Source: Desmonostoc vinosum HA7617-LM4 (lineage in GTDB: Bacteria > Cyanobacteriota > Cyanobacteriia > Cyanobacteriales > Nostocaceae). From it: a DNA stretch of 64,000 bases. The position numbers and the translations under genes were made by a program. This document shows positions 52,861 to 63,975 of the stretch, piece after piece (the first letter of the stretch is position 1; each line of letters starts with the position of its first letter). The stretch lies in assembly GCA_019359515.1 (NCBI GenBank), contig JAHHHC010000006.1, forward strand, positions 62,001-126,000, read 5' to 3'. The notes beneath the pieces were generated by a model. That model had not been told where the DNA came from. It did not search any database and was given only the letters and a program-made list of their open reading frames with translations.

Positions 52861-55062
52861 CTACAACTTTGGTAGAATTTCTGGCAACAACTGACTAGGA
52901 ACTTTAGATAAAGCTAGATTTTGTCCTTGAATACCTAACTCATTGTGAAAAGCCCGAATTGTTTTCACTACGTAAGCAAAGGTTTTCTGATAAGCTTCCG
53001 TTTGTTTACTCAATGCATTCAACGCTTGTAAATGATTGTTTAATGCTGCTTCTAAATGTTGAGAAATAGTTGGTTTATTACCATTAAAAGATGGATCGAT
53101 TACTAGTTGATAATGAGCTAATCCCAGATTATTATAAGTAGCAAGTAAATCAAAGCTTAAAGACATACCTTTAATTGATTTAGCTAATGCGATCGCTTCT
53201 TCGTAAGCATTGATGCATAGTTGCAGAAACTTCTGTCGTGTCTCTTTAGTGATTTGAGATAAATTAGCGATGTGCCAGTAAGCAGTGCCTAAATTATTGT
53301 GGGTAGCGGCACAAGCAGCAGGCACATCAGCAGCAGTGCGATACTTGAGTGCTTCGCGATAAACATCGATCGCTAATTGTAAATTTTCTACTGGTTGTTC
53401 GTATTGTGCCAAATTCCAGCAGGCAGTACCGATGTTATTTTGAATCATGCCATACTTGAGCGGTTCCTGATCGGGACTATAGTGTAAAAGTGCCAGGTTA
53501 TAAGCTGCGATCGCTTTTTTTAAATGTGCGACTGGTTGTTTATATTGCCCTAAATGCCAGTAAGCAGTACCTAAATTGTTCTGACAAGCAGCATACTTTA
53601 AAGGATCTGTCTCAACTGTACGGCAGCGCAGTGCTTCACCATAGGCGATGATTGCTTGCTGCCAGTTCTCTGCTGGATTAGAAAAACGAGCCAAATCACC
53701 ATAAGCTGTCCCCAAATTATTTTGCACGCGTGCGTAAGTTTCTGGGTTTTCCTTTGGCGAAATTAGCTTTAATGCCAACTGATAAAATTCTATTGCCTGC
53801 TCTATGTAAGATTTTCCTTCCTCAGAATTTGGTGGTGTGCGGTACAGCATCCAGTAAAGTGTACCCAAGTCGTTTAAAATATCTGAGAGTTGCGGCGAAT
53901 CCTCATCATAGCTAATTGACTCCTGATAGGCGATGATCGCCACCATGAGGTTTTCTATAGTTGACTGTCCTTGCTCAATGCGAAGACGGTATAAATTACC
54001 TAAGCGATAATAAGCTTCTGCCAGCACTTTCTCTGAAGCTTGTTGTGAGTGTAATTCTTCAATCTCCAACAAAATTTGCTGCATTTGCGAGTCATCTTCT
54101 ATACCTTGAGCAAATTTTGTGTTGCTGGCTGCTATTATTAGTTCTGCTAATTCACTGCTAATGTGAGACAAAGAAGATAGTAACTGCTGGTTGTTACTAT
54201 TGCTCAAAAATCTTGTTTCTGATTGTTGCTGTTGCGTCTCAGTCTTCAATAAATCTATGATTGACGGCGAATTTTGTTGAGTTTTACTTACATGATTTGC
54301 TAAAAAATCGCCATCGTCCTCAAACTTGAGTTCATTAACTGGTGTAGATTCCGATTCAATAACAGACTCTTCTAAAATCGATTGTTCAAGGTTGCTTGCA
54401 TCTAAACCTCTTGAACTAGAAAAACGTTCTGGATAGCTAGAATTGTGCGTTGTTGGTGTAGGTTCTCCAGCAAACACAAATATACCAGTGCGGCAATTCC
54501 AAAACTGAGGCGCTGATTGTTGCACAGCATACAACCAAGGACGTGGTACCCATAACAACAAGCTAGATTCTAGAAATTGGCTAGATTCTGGGGTAAAAAA
54601 ATATTGCTCGCTTAAGCGGAGATAGTGCAAAAATAAACGCTGTGTAGCAACCGGTTGCTTGGTTAGCTGCTCTACGCCTACAATTTGAAATGCTGGTATT
54701 GGCAGAGGTCTACCTGGAGTATCTTTTGATGCTCCCACAATTGGCGGTGGATAATTAGTTAACCATTGATTGATCTGAACTATGAGATTTGGGTCATTTA
54801 AATTCAGCCGCAATGTCACTAATCGCGGATAGGCTGGAGTGCTAATATCTGGTGCATCGGATGACTGATACAGCACCTGTCCAACCGGATACGCCAATGT
54901 AGAGTGCAAACGAGCCGCAACTTTATTTCTCAAGTGTAAATCATCACACACTGCTAGAAACAGTTGCCGCCGTAAGCCTAGACTAAGTGCAAGTTTTAGG
55001 CGGTGGTATACTTGCCGATTCCATGCAAAATTATCGCTGTGTGCAGTGTCATTCACGCTCAT
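52861..55062 (-). CDS. TPR-repeat protein, cyanobacterial
   Basis: This protein of about 733 residues has an N-terminal domain of about 200 residues (FAWNRQVYHRLKLALSLGLR, LLLWVPRPWLYAVQQSAPQF), a polar linker rich in Ser/Glu (220-330), and then at least seven TPR-like units with the phrases NNLGTAYWHLGQY or NNIGTACWNLAQYEQPVENL. It is soluble and likely a scaffold. The N-terminal domain resembles an ATPase-like fold, but I see no Walker motif. The ATG at 55062 is preferred over an in-frame codon at 55110 because the conserved part begins there. Its partner is unknown. Confidence 0.75.
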   Translation of the reverse strand: MSVNDTAHSDNFAWNRQVYHRLKLALSLGLRRQLFLAVCDDLHLRNKVAARLHSTLAYPVGQVLYQSSDAPDISTPAYPRLVTLRLNLNDPNLIVQINQWLTNYPPPIVGASKDTPGRPLPIPAFQIVGVEQLTKQPVATQRLFLHYLRLSEQYFFTPESSQFLESSLLLWVPRPWLYAVQQSAPQFWNCRTGIFVFAGEPTPTTHNSSYPERFSSSRGLDASNLEQSILEESVIESESTPVNELKFEDDGDFLANHVSKTQQNSPSIIDLLKTETQQQQSETRFLSNSNNQQLLSSLSHISSELAELIIAASNTKFAQGIEDDSQMQQILLEIEELHSQQASEKVLAEAYYRLGNLYRLRIEQGQSTIENLMVAIIAYQESISYDEDSPQLSDILNDLGTLYWMLYRTPPNSEEGKSYIEQAIEFYQLALKLISPKENPETYARVQNNLGTAYGDLARFSNPAENWQQAIIAYGEALRCRTVETDPLKYAACQNNLGTAYWHLGQYKQPVAHLKKAIAAYNLALLHYSPDQEPLKYGMIQNNIGTACWNLAQYEQPVENLQLAIDVYREALKYRTAADVPAACAATHNNLGTAYWHIANLSQITKETRQKFLQLCINAYEEAIALAKSIKGMSLSFDLLATYNNLGLAHYQLVIDPSFNGNKPTISQHLEAALNNHLQALNALSKQTEAYQKTFAYVVKTIRAFHNELGIQGQNLALSKVPSQLLPEILPKL

Positions 55063-55240
55063 GGCGGCTAAAGAGCCAAAACAAATTATACATCCCCTTT
55101 TGGGGCGCATCCAAATAGGCTAAAAATCTGGTATTAATGTTAAAAAATACTATTTATCTCAGTTTTGCATCAAATTTCAAATATGAAAGTATATAATTAT
55201 ACTTAATATATCTAATCCAATTTTAACAAAAATAAAAAAC

Positions 55241-55266
55241 CAGGTTCCTGTGAATATTGGAACCTG
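55241..55266 (-). terminator. Terminator of psb34
   Basis: CAGGTTCC and GGAACCTG form an 8-bp stem with a 10-nt loop, followed on the minus strand by GGTTTTTTATTTTT. Confidence 0.85.
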
Positions 55267-55306
55267 AAACAATAAAGTAATTAAATTTTATTAAGATTTG
55301 TTGTGC

Positions 55307-55486
55307 TTAACTGACATTAGAAACCGAGAAGGCGACAAAAATTAAGCTAACAACCAAAACTGTAGCAGCGATTCCTAAGATAATGTAATTGCGTTTTTGC
55401 CCTTCAGTGGGAGGTTCTGCTCGATAAATCTTCGGTTCTTGAGCAAAGTTGTTCAGACGACCGCCTTCTTCGCTTGTGTAGGGCAT
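55307..55486 (-). CDS. psb34: Photosystem II assembly protein Psb34
   Basis: This 59-residue single-helix protein starts MPYTSEEGGRLNNFAQEPKI, continues EPPTEGQKRNYIILGI, and has one membrane helix (about residues 34-55). An AAGGA site lies about 7 bp before the ATG. It is a short protein of the thylakoid that binds photosystem II intermediates (CP47 side) during assembly and relates to Hlip docking. It has its own terminator. Confidence 0.85.
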   Translation of the reverse strand: MPYTSEEGGRLNNFAQEPKIYRAEPPTEGQKRNYIILGIAATVLVVSLIFVAFSVSNVS

Positions 55487-55692
55487 GTGAATTCCTTTAT
55501 CTTAATATTGATTTAATGTTACATAAACATCATATACACTCTTGATGTGTTAGACAAATCGTTACACTTGTCATTTGTCACACCGCTCTTAAAGCTAATA
55601 GTCATTTAAATTACGTCTTTGCGATTCTGCTCCCCATTACCCCTAATCCCCACTGGGCTTCGCTAACGTGGGGGCCCCGAGTTCCCCATTCC

Positions 55693-57768
<2,076 letters not shown>

Positions 57769-58024
57769 TAGCCGCTGATACTGAGGGTACCCCTGCGCGG
57801 TAGCAAGCTAGCAAGAGTGTCCGGTAGGGAAGTCGAAGTATTAGTCATTAGCCACTTTAATTATTAGTACATAACTAATAAATCATAACTAATAACTTAT
57901 GAGTGATAACTCATAACTCGTAACTCATGACTAATACAGTACGGCAGAAATCACTAGAGCGAGAGAATCAAGATAAAAAAGTTGAGGAGCATTACAGCTT
58001 TGTGCCTGTTTGCACTAGCAATCG
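57769..58024. other. Short intergenic region
   Basis: It holds TAACTCATAACTCG tandem-like units at 57880-57935 and a short palindromic piece at 57790-57820. No gene is seen. Confidence 0.5.
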
Positions 58025-58372
58025 TTACCACAAGGCTCTAATTGGTTCGTTGCCTTGATTGTCATCACTAGAAGATTGAGTTTCAGTTGTTTGAGTGTCT
58101 GTGTTGTTAGGGGATGTTGAATCATCGGTATTATTGTTTTGAGCAATACTACCTCTGCTTTGCGTTCTTTCTTCTGTTGCGCCATTATTCCCGTTATTTC
58201 GGCTGCCGGCAGTGCTATTAACATTAATATTAGCTGGCAGAACGCTGGCTTTTTTGCCATTGTTGGGAACGCTGGCGTTTTGTCCCCCCATGGGAAAGTT
58301 GATACCCAGCAATGTACCCAAAAGAATTGCTAGGCCTCCAGCCATCAGAATCAGGGGTGTCCATCTACCCAT
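58025..58372 (-). CDS. Small membrane-anchored Asn/Thr-rich protein
   Basis: This 115-residue protein has one N-terminal helix (TPLILMAGGLAILLGTLLGI, residues 5-24). A low-complexity Asn/Ser/Thr/Gln tail reaches to the end (SRNNGNNGATEERTQSRG) and finishes EPIRALW. It may be anchored with its tail in the periplasm or lumen. No domain is recognised. It lies 24 bp downstream of the ferredoxin gene and is likely in its operon. Confidence 0.7.
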   Translation of the reverse strand: MGRWTPLILMAGGLAILLGTLLGINFPMGGQNASVPNNGKKASVLPANINVNSTAGSRNNGNNGATEERTQSRGSIAQNNNTDDSTSPNNTDTQTTETQSSSDDNQGNEPIRALW

Positions 58373-58396
58373 ATTGTTTCGCTCCTTTTTAACTTT

Positions 58397-58735
58397 TTAA
58401 CCTTCTGGTGTCCACTCTATTCGAGAACCTTGTCCCCAAAATCCATCAAACTTGGTTACTTTAACGTTACCTAAAACCTGAGTTTGGCAAGCTAAACGCA
58501 GGTTTGTTGTAGGAGAATGAGGAGGAAGCGAACGCCGCGCTTGATCACGCCAATTCGCTGCTGAAACTTCGCCTTCTACCTTAACCGCACAAGTACCACA
58601 ACTGCCAATCCCTCGACAGTTGATTACTTTAGCACCGCCGTTGTAGAGGTCAATACCATTTTGCAGCAGAATTTTGCGGAGATTAGCTTTGCTTTCGCAC
58701 TCAATTGTTTTACCTTGAGCTAGTACTTTGGGCAT
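58397..58735 (-). CDS. 2Fe-2S ferredoxin-like protein
   Basis: This 112-residue protein has cluster cysteines C40, C46, C49 and C83 (CRGIGSCGTC, then RLACQTQ). The first spacing is x5 instead of the usual x4 of photosynthetic ferredoxins, as in a distinct thylakoid or chlororespiratory-type group. The start MPKVLAQGKTIECE at 58735 is preferred to 58777. It is an electron carrier whose partner is unknown. It is divergent from the citramalate synthase gene and followed by a small membrane protein. Confidence 0.88.
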   Translation of the reverse strand: MPKVLAQGKTIECESKANLRKILLQNGIDLYNGGAKVINCRGIGSCGTCAVKVEGEVSAANWRDQARRSLPPHSPTTNLRLACQTQVLGNVKVTKFDGFWGQGSRIEWTPEG

Positions 58736-58810
58736 TCCTAGATTACCAAACTGCCTTTTTGTTGTATATTGGCACATTGGCTTAAAAGTTGTCTCGCCGG
58801 TCTCAGTATT

Positions 58811-60445
58811 ATGACCACAAATTCCTCACCTCAACTTTGGCTTTACGACACGACATTACGGGATGGCACTCAGCGCGAGGGGCTGTCAGTTTCGATAGAA
58901 GATAAGTTACGCATTGCCAAAAGACTCGATCAACTAGGAGTTCCCTTTATTGAAGGCGGTTGGCCTGGTGCCAATCCCAAGGATGTACAATTTTTCTGGC
59001 AACTGCAAGAAGATCCGCTCAAACAAGCAGAAATTGTTGCTTTTTGTTCGACTAGACGCCCCAACACTTCTACAGCTGATGAACCCATGCTACAAGCTAT
59101 TTTGGCTGCTGGGACTCGTTGGGTAACAATTTTTGGTAAGTCTTGGGATTTACACGTCACAGCCGGACTCAAGACGACTCTAGAAGAAAATTTAGTGATG
59201 ATTGCTGATACGATTGAGTTTCTGCGTTCTCAAGGGCGTCGCGTCATTTACGATGCTGAGCATTGGTTTGATGGTTATAAGCAAAATCCAAGTTATGCTT
59301 TACAGACATTAGAGGTGGCGATCGCAGCTGGTGCTGAATGGCTAGTCCTCTGTGATACCAATGGCGGCAGTTTGCCTCATGAAGTCAGTCAAGTTGTTGA
59401 AGTAGTCAATAGTCAACAATCAATGACAAAGAACAAAGGACAAATGACAATTCCCCAAATTGGCATTCACACTCATAACGACTCAGAGATGGCTGTTGCC
59501 AACGCTTTAGCAGCCGTTATGGCAGGGGCAACCATGGTACAAGGCACAATCAACGGTTACGGTGAACGTTGCGGTAATGCTAACCTCTGCTCGTTAATCC
59601 CCAATTTACAACTGAAGTTAGGTTACAGTTGTATCACAGAAGACCAGCTAGCGCAACTTACAGAAGTGAGTCGTTTTGTTAGCGAAGTGGTCAACCTCGC
59701 CCCTGATGAACATGCCCCCTTTGTCGGACGTTCGGCTTTTGCTCACAAGGGTGGTATTCATGTATCTGCTGTAGAACGTAATCCCCTAACTTACGAACAC
59801 ATTCAGCCGGAACAAGTGGGGAACCGTCGCCGCATCGTTATTTCTGAACAGTCAGGACTCAGCAATGTTTTAGCTAAAGCGCGCACCTTTGGTATTGAAC
59901 TAGATAAGTTAAAAGCCGAGGCTAAGCAAATTCTCCAGCGCCTTAAAGATTTGGAAAGTGAAGGATTTCAATTTGAAGCCGCAGAAGCCAGTTTTGCACT
60001 TTTGATGCACGAAGCTTTGGGAGGACGTCAGCAGTTCTTTGAAATCAAAGGTTTCCAAGTCCACTGTGATTTGATTGAAGGGAAGGAAGACAGCAACGCT
60101 TTGGCAACGGTTAAAGTCGCTGTCAGTGGCAAGAACATTCTGGAAGCAGCCGAAGGTAATGGCCCCGTGGCCGCTTTGGATGCTGCCTTACGCAAAGCTT
60201 TAGTGAATTTTTATCCCCAAATAGCGACCTTTGATTTAACAGATTACAAAGTCCGGATTCTCAACGGACATACTGGTACAGCAGCAAAAACCCGCGTATT
60301 AGTAGAGTCAGGTAATGGTCATCAACGTTGGACAACTGTAGGAGTCTCGACCAATATATTAGAGGCTTCCTATCAGGCGGTAGTTGAGGGATTGGAATAT
60401 GGCTTGTTATTACACTCCCAAGCGGAAGCAGCGTTGAAAGTTTAG
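58811..60445 (+). CDS. cimA: Citramalate synthase (2-isopropylmalate synthase family)
   Basis: This 544-residue enzyme starts MTTNSSPQLWLYDTTLRDGT, with metal and substrate residues in TTLRDGTQREG and GIHTHND. The C-terminal LeuA dimer/allosteric domain runs from about residue 390 onward. It condenses pyruvate with acetyl-CoA to citramalate for threonine-independent isoleucine synthesis; homocitrate or isopropylmalate synthase relatives are the alternatives. The ATG at 58811 is chosen over 58769 for the family N-terminus. A short insert with dispersed-repeat sequence (about residues 200-213) precedes the HTHND strand. Confidence 0.88.
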   Translation: MTTNSSPQLWLYDTTLRDGTQREGLSVSIEDKLRIAKRLDQLGVPFIEGGWPGANPKDVQFFWQLQEDPLKQAEIVAFCSTRRPNTSTADEPMLQAILAAGTRWVTIFGKSWDLHVTAGLKTTLEENLVMIADTIEFLRSQGRRVIYDAEHWFDGYKQNPSYALQTLEVAIAAGAEWLVLCDTNGGSLPHEVSQVVEVVNSQQSMTKNKGQMTIPQIGIHTHNDSEMAVANALAAVMAGATMVQGTINGYGERCGNANLCSLIPNLQLKLGYSCITEDQLAQLTEVSRFVSEVVNLAPDEHAPFVGRSAFAHKGGIHVSAVERNPLTYEHIQPEQVGNRRRIVISEQSGLSNVLAKARTFGIELDKLKAEAKQILQRLKDLESEGFQFEAAEASFALLMHEALGGRQQFFEIKGFQVHCDLIEGKEDSNALATVKVAVSGKNILEAAEGNGPVAALDAALRKALVNFYPQIATFDLTDYKVRILNGHTGTAAKTRVLVESGNGHQRWTTVGVSTNILEASYQAVVEGLEYGLLLHSQAEAALKV

Positions 60446-60446
60446 G

Positions 60447-60487
60447 GGTTAGATCTCCGACTTTTTCAAAAAGTCGGAGATCTAACC
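60447..60487 (+). terminator. 41-bp perfect palindrome, terminator of cimA
   Basis: Two perfect 20-base arms around a single C start 1 bp after the cimA stop and contain TCTCCGACTTTTT and AAAAAGTCGGAGA. The inner arms give a T-run in either direction. A shorter relative lies at 37550-37574. Confidence 0.85.
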
Positions 60488-60548
60488 ACTTAAGTAATTC
60501 GTAATTCGTAATTCGTAATAGAGAATTGCTAATGGGGAGTAATAACTA

Positions 60549-61166
60549 ATGACTCAAACCTTACGTAAACTAGTTACATTCGATGAATTCGTTGCTCAAT
60601 ATCCAGATAACACAGGAAAACGCTATGAACTACATGATGGAGTAATTGTTGAAATGTCACCACCAACAGGTGATCATGAACAGGTTATTGGATTTTTAGT
60701 TGGAGAAATAGTTGCAGAATATAAACGTTTAAAACTGCCTTACTTTATTCCCAAAACAGCGTTTGTCAAACCACTGGAGGGTGAATCAGCTTATTCACCA
60801 GATGTGCTGATATTAAATCAGCCTAATTTGGTGAATGAGCCTCTGTGGAAAAAAGAATCAACTATAAGCCAAGCACAATCAATTCCCTTAGTAGTTGAGG
60901 TGGTTAGTACTAATTGGAGAGATGATTATTTAAAAAAAGCGGCTGACTATGAGGCAGTAGGCATCAGCGAATACTGGATTGTAGATTATGCTGCTTTAGG
61001 CGGTAGACGGTTTATTGGCAATCCCAAACAACCCACTATCTCGGTTTATTCGTTAGTTGAGGGGGAATACCAAGTCCGGCAGTTCCAAAATAGCGATCGC
61101 CTCATCTCACAAACTTTCACACAACTAAATTTGACTGCCGAGCAAATTTTTCAAAGCGTTGCTTAA
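60549..61166 (+). CDS. Uma2 family endonuclease-like protein
   Basis: This 205-residue PD-(D/E)XK protein has YSPDVLILN, LVVEVVSTNWRDDY and YWIVDY, and no insertion. It is the undisturbed paralogue of the gene at 52132-52794, with near-identical segments such as ELHDGVIVEM and FIGNPKQPTIS. It stands alone after the cimA terminator and a short ATTCGTA tract. Its function is unknown beyond a presumed nuclease fold. Confidence 0.87.
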   Translation: MTQTLRKLVTFDEFVAQYPDNTGKRYELHDGVIVEMSPPTGDHEQVIGFLVGEIVAEYKRLKLPYFIPKTAFVKPLEGESAYSPDVLILNQPNLVNEPLWKKESTISQAQSIPLVVEVVSTNWRDDYLKKAADYEAVGISEYWIVDYAALGGRRFIGNPKQPTISVYSLVEGEYQVRQFQNSDRLISQTFTQLNLTAEQIFQSVA

Positions 61167-61169
61167 ATA

Positions 61170-61352
61170 ATTCGTAATTCGTAATTCGTAATTCGTAATG
61201 ACGCTCCTTCGTCGCTACCGCTGACGCTCGATGACTCGCTCTAAGCGAAGCTATGCCGCAGGCTTTACGCTAACGCTAACGTAATTCGTAATTAAGTTTT
61301 GTAATGGGGAGAAAAGCCCCGGCGAGAAATCGCGGCTACACAAACAAAACTC
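61170..61352. repeat. ATTCGTA tract, mosaic repeat copy 3 and fragment of a larger element
   Basis: ATTCGTA heptamers flank blocks shared with 3636 and 49550 (CGCTCTAAGCGAAGCTATGC, GGCTTTACGCTAACGC). They are followed by AAGTTTTGTAATGGGG and a GGCGAGAAATCGCGGCTACA piece related to 45745-45930. Confidence 0.78.
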
Positions 61353-61423
61353 ACCTATTCTTCTTTATAACTTTACTTTCTCGCCGCAAGAATGCGATCG
61401 CACTAGTTCCCAAAACTATCCCC

Positions 61424-61657
61424 TCAAGTAAAACTTTCCCAAGCTTGAGCAACCAATTGGCTCAACCAGCGTCGCTGTTGCCGATCTAGCATTGGGTCGT
61501 CTGCAAGCAACTGAGCGGTTAATTCTTCCAAAGATTGACCTTGGGCGCGGACAACTTTAATGACTCCAGCGATCGCAGCGGCAACTAATTCTTCATCAAT
61601 AGGCTGTTGTCTTAGGTCAAAAATTTCTTGGGGGCTATCTGGAATGGGATAATTCAT
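61424..61657 (-). CDS. Small conserved cyanobacterial protein
   Basis: This 77-residue soluble, mostly helical protein starts MNYPIPDSPQEIFDLRQQPI and ends QRRWLSQLVAQAWES. It has no cysteines or membrane helices. It faces away from the cyclase-like gene, with 160 bp between their starts. The function is unknown; it looks like a widespread cyanobacterial family, but I cannot name it. Confidence 0.7.
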   Translation of the reverse strand: MNYPIPDSPQEIFDLRQQPIDEELVAAAIAGVIKVVRAQGQSLEELTAQLLADDPMLDRQQRRWLSQLVAQAWESFT

Positions 61658-61818
61658 GGCGTAGGTTTACACAAATACAAAATGAAAAATAATTTTGACA
61701 AACTCTTTAAAATTCTTTAACTGAATCTTTATAGAAGTGATAGGGCGGAGTTTAACGTATTTTCTGCCTTTAATAAATCTGTCTAAGTGAATAGATTAAG
61801 CGGAGATGTCAAGGAAAG

Positions 61819-63975
61819 ATGAGAGAAGTTCTTTATTTAGAAATTCCAACTGCGGATATAGCAGCGGTGCGTAGTTGGCTACAAACAGATTTTGAGCCAG
61901 GGAGTGGGGAAAAGGTGCTGACCCCGGAAGGTTTTCGCCTCAAAATTACCACAGCAACTACAACTAGTAATGGGGGTATTTCCGAAAAATTACCCGTTGA
62001 GTTGTCGGTATTTGTCTGGTCGGTGCAGCGAACTACTTATTTAAAAGTGTTTCGTTGGGCAGACCAAGCATTTCCTAGTGAGAGTCGAATCTTACAACGC
62101 TTGACGACAGCAATCAGAAGCCGTTTTCCCCATCACTACCCAGAACCCCCAGCAATTGATTTATCCCAGCAATCGATTTTTGCAGCCCTAGCCCCCTATT
62201 ACCCCCTCACCGTCAAGTATTTCCAAAAAATGCCCAACGGTGAATATGACCTCAAGCGTGCTTATTGGTGGGAACAACGCTGGCGCGAAGGAGTACGGAA
62301 TCCGCAACAACCGCGTCAGGTGGTTTTTTCTGGGAATCGGGAATGGGGAATTGGGAATGGGGAATTGGGAATGGGGATAAGCACACAGAGTAATTCTCCA
62401 TCTCCCTCATCCTCCCCATCCCCCACCTACGACATCATCTACATCGGCGGCGCGTTGGGTGCAATTCATGCGGCGGTGATGGCGAAATTAGGATATAAAG
62501 TGCTGTTGGTGGAACGAATGCCTTTTGGGCGGATGAATCGGGAGTGGAATATTTCTCGCGATGAGATTCAAAGCTTGGTTAATCTGGGTTTGGTAACTCC
62601 TGCCGAGTTGGAAAGTATCATTGCTAGGGAATATAAAGACGGATTTAATAAGTTTTTTGACGGCAATAATCCTGCTAAACTGCGATCGCCTGTCTTACAC
62701 ACACCCACAGTACTGAATTTAGCTTTAGATTCGGAAAAATGGCTGCGATTATGTGGACAAAAGCTACAAGTAACAGGTGGTGAAATCTGGGATGAAACAG
62801 AGTTCATCCGTGCAGATATTAGTAATTCACAAGTTGTCGTTACAGTCAAGCATTTACCGAGTCAAACTGAAAAGCAAGTAAGTGGGCGGTTGCTGGTGGA
62901 TGCGATGGGAACTGCATCTCCCATTGCTTGGCAATTAAATGGAGGTCGGGCTTTTGATAGTGTGTGTCCGACGGTGGGGGCAGTAATTGACCAGGGATTT
63001 GAGCCGGGAGTTTGGGATTCTCAATATGGAGACGTGCTTTATAGTCACGGCGATATCTCCCGTGGGCGACAGTTGATTTGGGAATTATTTCCTGGAGTTG
63101 GTGAAGAACTAACGATTTATTTATTTCACTACCACGAAGTCAATGGGGAGAATCCTGGTTCTTTGTTGGAGATGTACGAAGATTTTTTCACTATCTTGCC
63201 AGAGTATCGCAGGTGCGATATGGATCAGCTGGTGTGGAAAAAGCCGACATTTGGGTATATACCGGGACATTTTAGTGTTGGGAGTAGCGATCGCACAATT
63301 GCTTTTGATAGATTAATTGCGATTGGTGATGCTGCATCACTCCAGTCTCCCCTTGTCTTTACTGGTTTTGGTTCCCTAGTTCGGAACTTAGAGCGTTTAA
63401 CCACACTTTTACATACTGCCCTAAAGCATGACTTGTTGAGTTCCTCACACTTAAACCGAATTCGCGCTTACCAAAGCAACGTTTCCGTGACTTGGCTATT
63501 TTCCAAAGGCATGATGGTACCTACGGGAAAATTCTTAGCACCGCAGCAAATTAATGCTATGCTTAATACCTTCTTTGGGCTATTGGCTGATGAACCCTTA
63601 GAGGTTGCAGATAACTTTATCAAAGATAGGTGTGATTGGTTTACCTTTAACCGCCTAGCAATCAAGGCAGCGCGAAAAAACCCGGCGCTACTTCTATGGA
63701 TTTGGCAACTTGCCGGGCCAAAGGATTTATTCCGGTGGTTGGGTAATTATTTTAACTTTGGTCGTCACGCTTTAGTTAGCACTTTATTAGGTGCATGGTT
63801 TCCCCACTTTCTCAACCGGATAAATTCTTGGTTAGAACCGAGATACCCGGCGTTATGGTTGCGACTATTAGCGATTAATTATGCTATTAACGCAGGCAAA
63901 CCGCGATCGCGTCAACTCACAAAAGTTAGTCCAGAAACTAGAATCCAAAAGTCAGAAGCGAGAATTTTGAATTAA
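61819..63975 (+). CDS. FAD-dependent lycopene cyclase-like protein (CruA/CruP family)
   Basis: This 718-residue protein has an N-terminal domain of about 165 residues, a low-complexity linker (171-203) coded by GGGAATG repeats, then a FAD Rossmann segment (YDIIYIGGALGAIHAAVMAK, about 207-226). The family motif MNREWNISRDEIQSLVNLG follows, with IAIGDAASLQSPLVFTGFG near the end of the FAD domain. CruA cyclises lycopene; CruP is a paralogue linked to reducing beta-carotene peroxides. I cannot decide between them. The ATG at 61819 has AAGGAAAG upstream. The linker makes it longer than usual. Confidence 0.8.
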   Translation: MREVLYLEIPTADIAAVRSWLQTDFEPGSGEKVLTPEGFRLKITTATTTSNGGISEKLPVELSVFVWSVQRTTYLKVFRWADQAFPSESRILQRLTTAIRSRFPHHYPEPPAIDLSQQSIFAALAPYYPLTVKYFQKMPNGEYDLKRAYWWEQRWREGVRNPQQPRQVVFSGNREWGIGNGELGMGISTQSNSPSPSSSPSPTYDIIYIGGALGAIHAAVMAKLGYKVLLVERMPFGRMNREWNISRDEIQSLVNLGLVTPAELESIIAREYKDGFNKFFDGNNPAKLRSPVLHTPTVLNLALDSEKWLRLCGQKLQVTGGEIWDETEFIRADISNSQVVVTVKHLPSQTEKQVSGRLLVDAMGTASPIAWQLNGGRAFDSVCPTVGAVIDQGFEPGVWDSQYGDVLYSHGDISRGRQLIWELFPGVGEELTIYLFHYHEVNGENPGSLLEMYEDFFTILPEYRRCDMDQLVWKKPTFGYIPGHFSVGSSDRTIAFDRLIAIGDAASLQSPLVFTGFGSLVRNLERLTTLLHTALKHDLLSSSHLNRIRAYQSNVSVTWLFSKGMMVPTGKFLAPQQINAMLNTFFGLLADEPLEVADNFIKDRCDWFTFNRLAIKAARKNPALLLWIWQLAGPKDLFRWLGNYFNFGRHALVSTLLGAWFPHFLNRINSWLEPRYPALWLRLLAINYAINAGKPRSRQLTKVSPETRIQKSEARILN

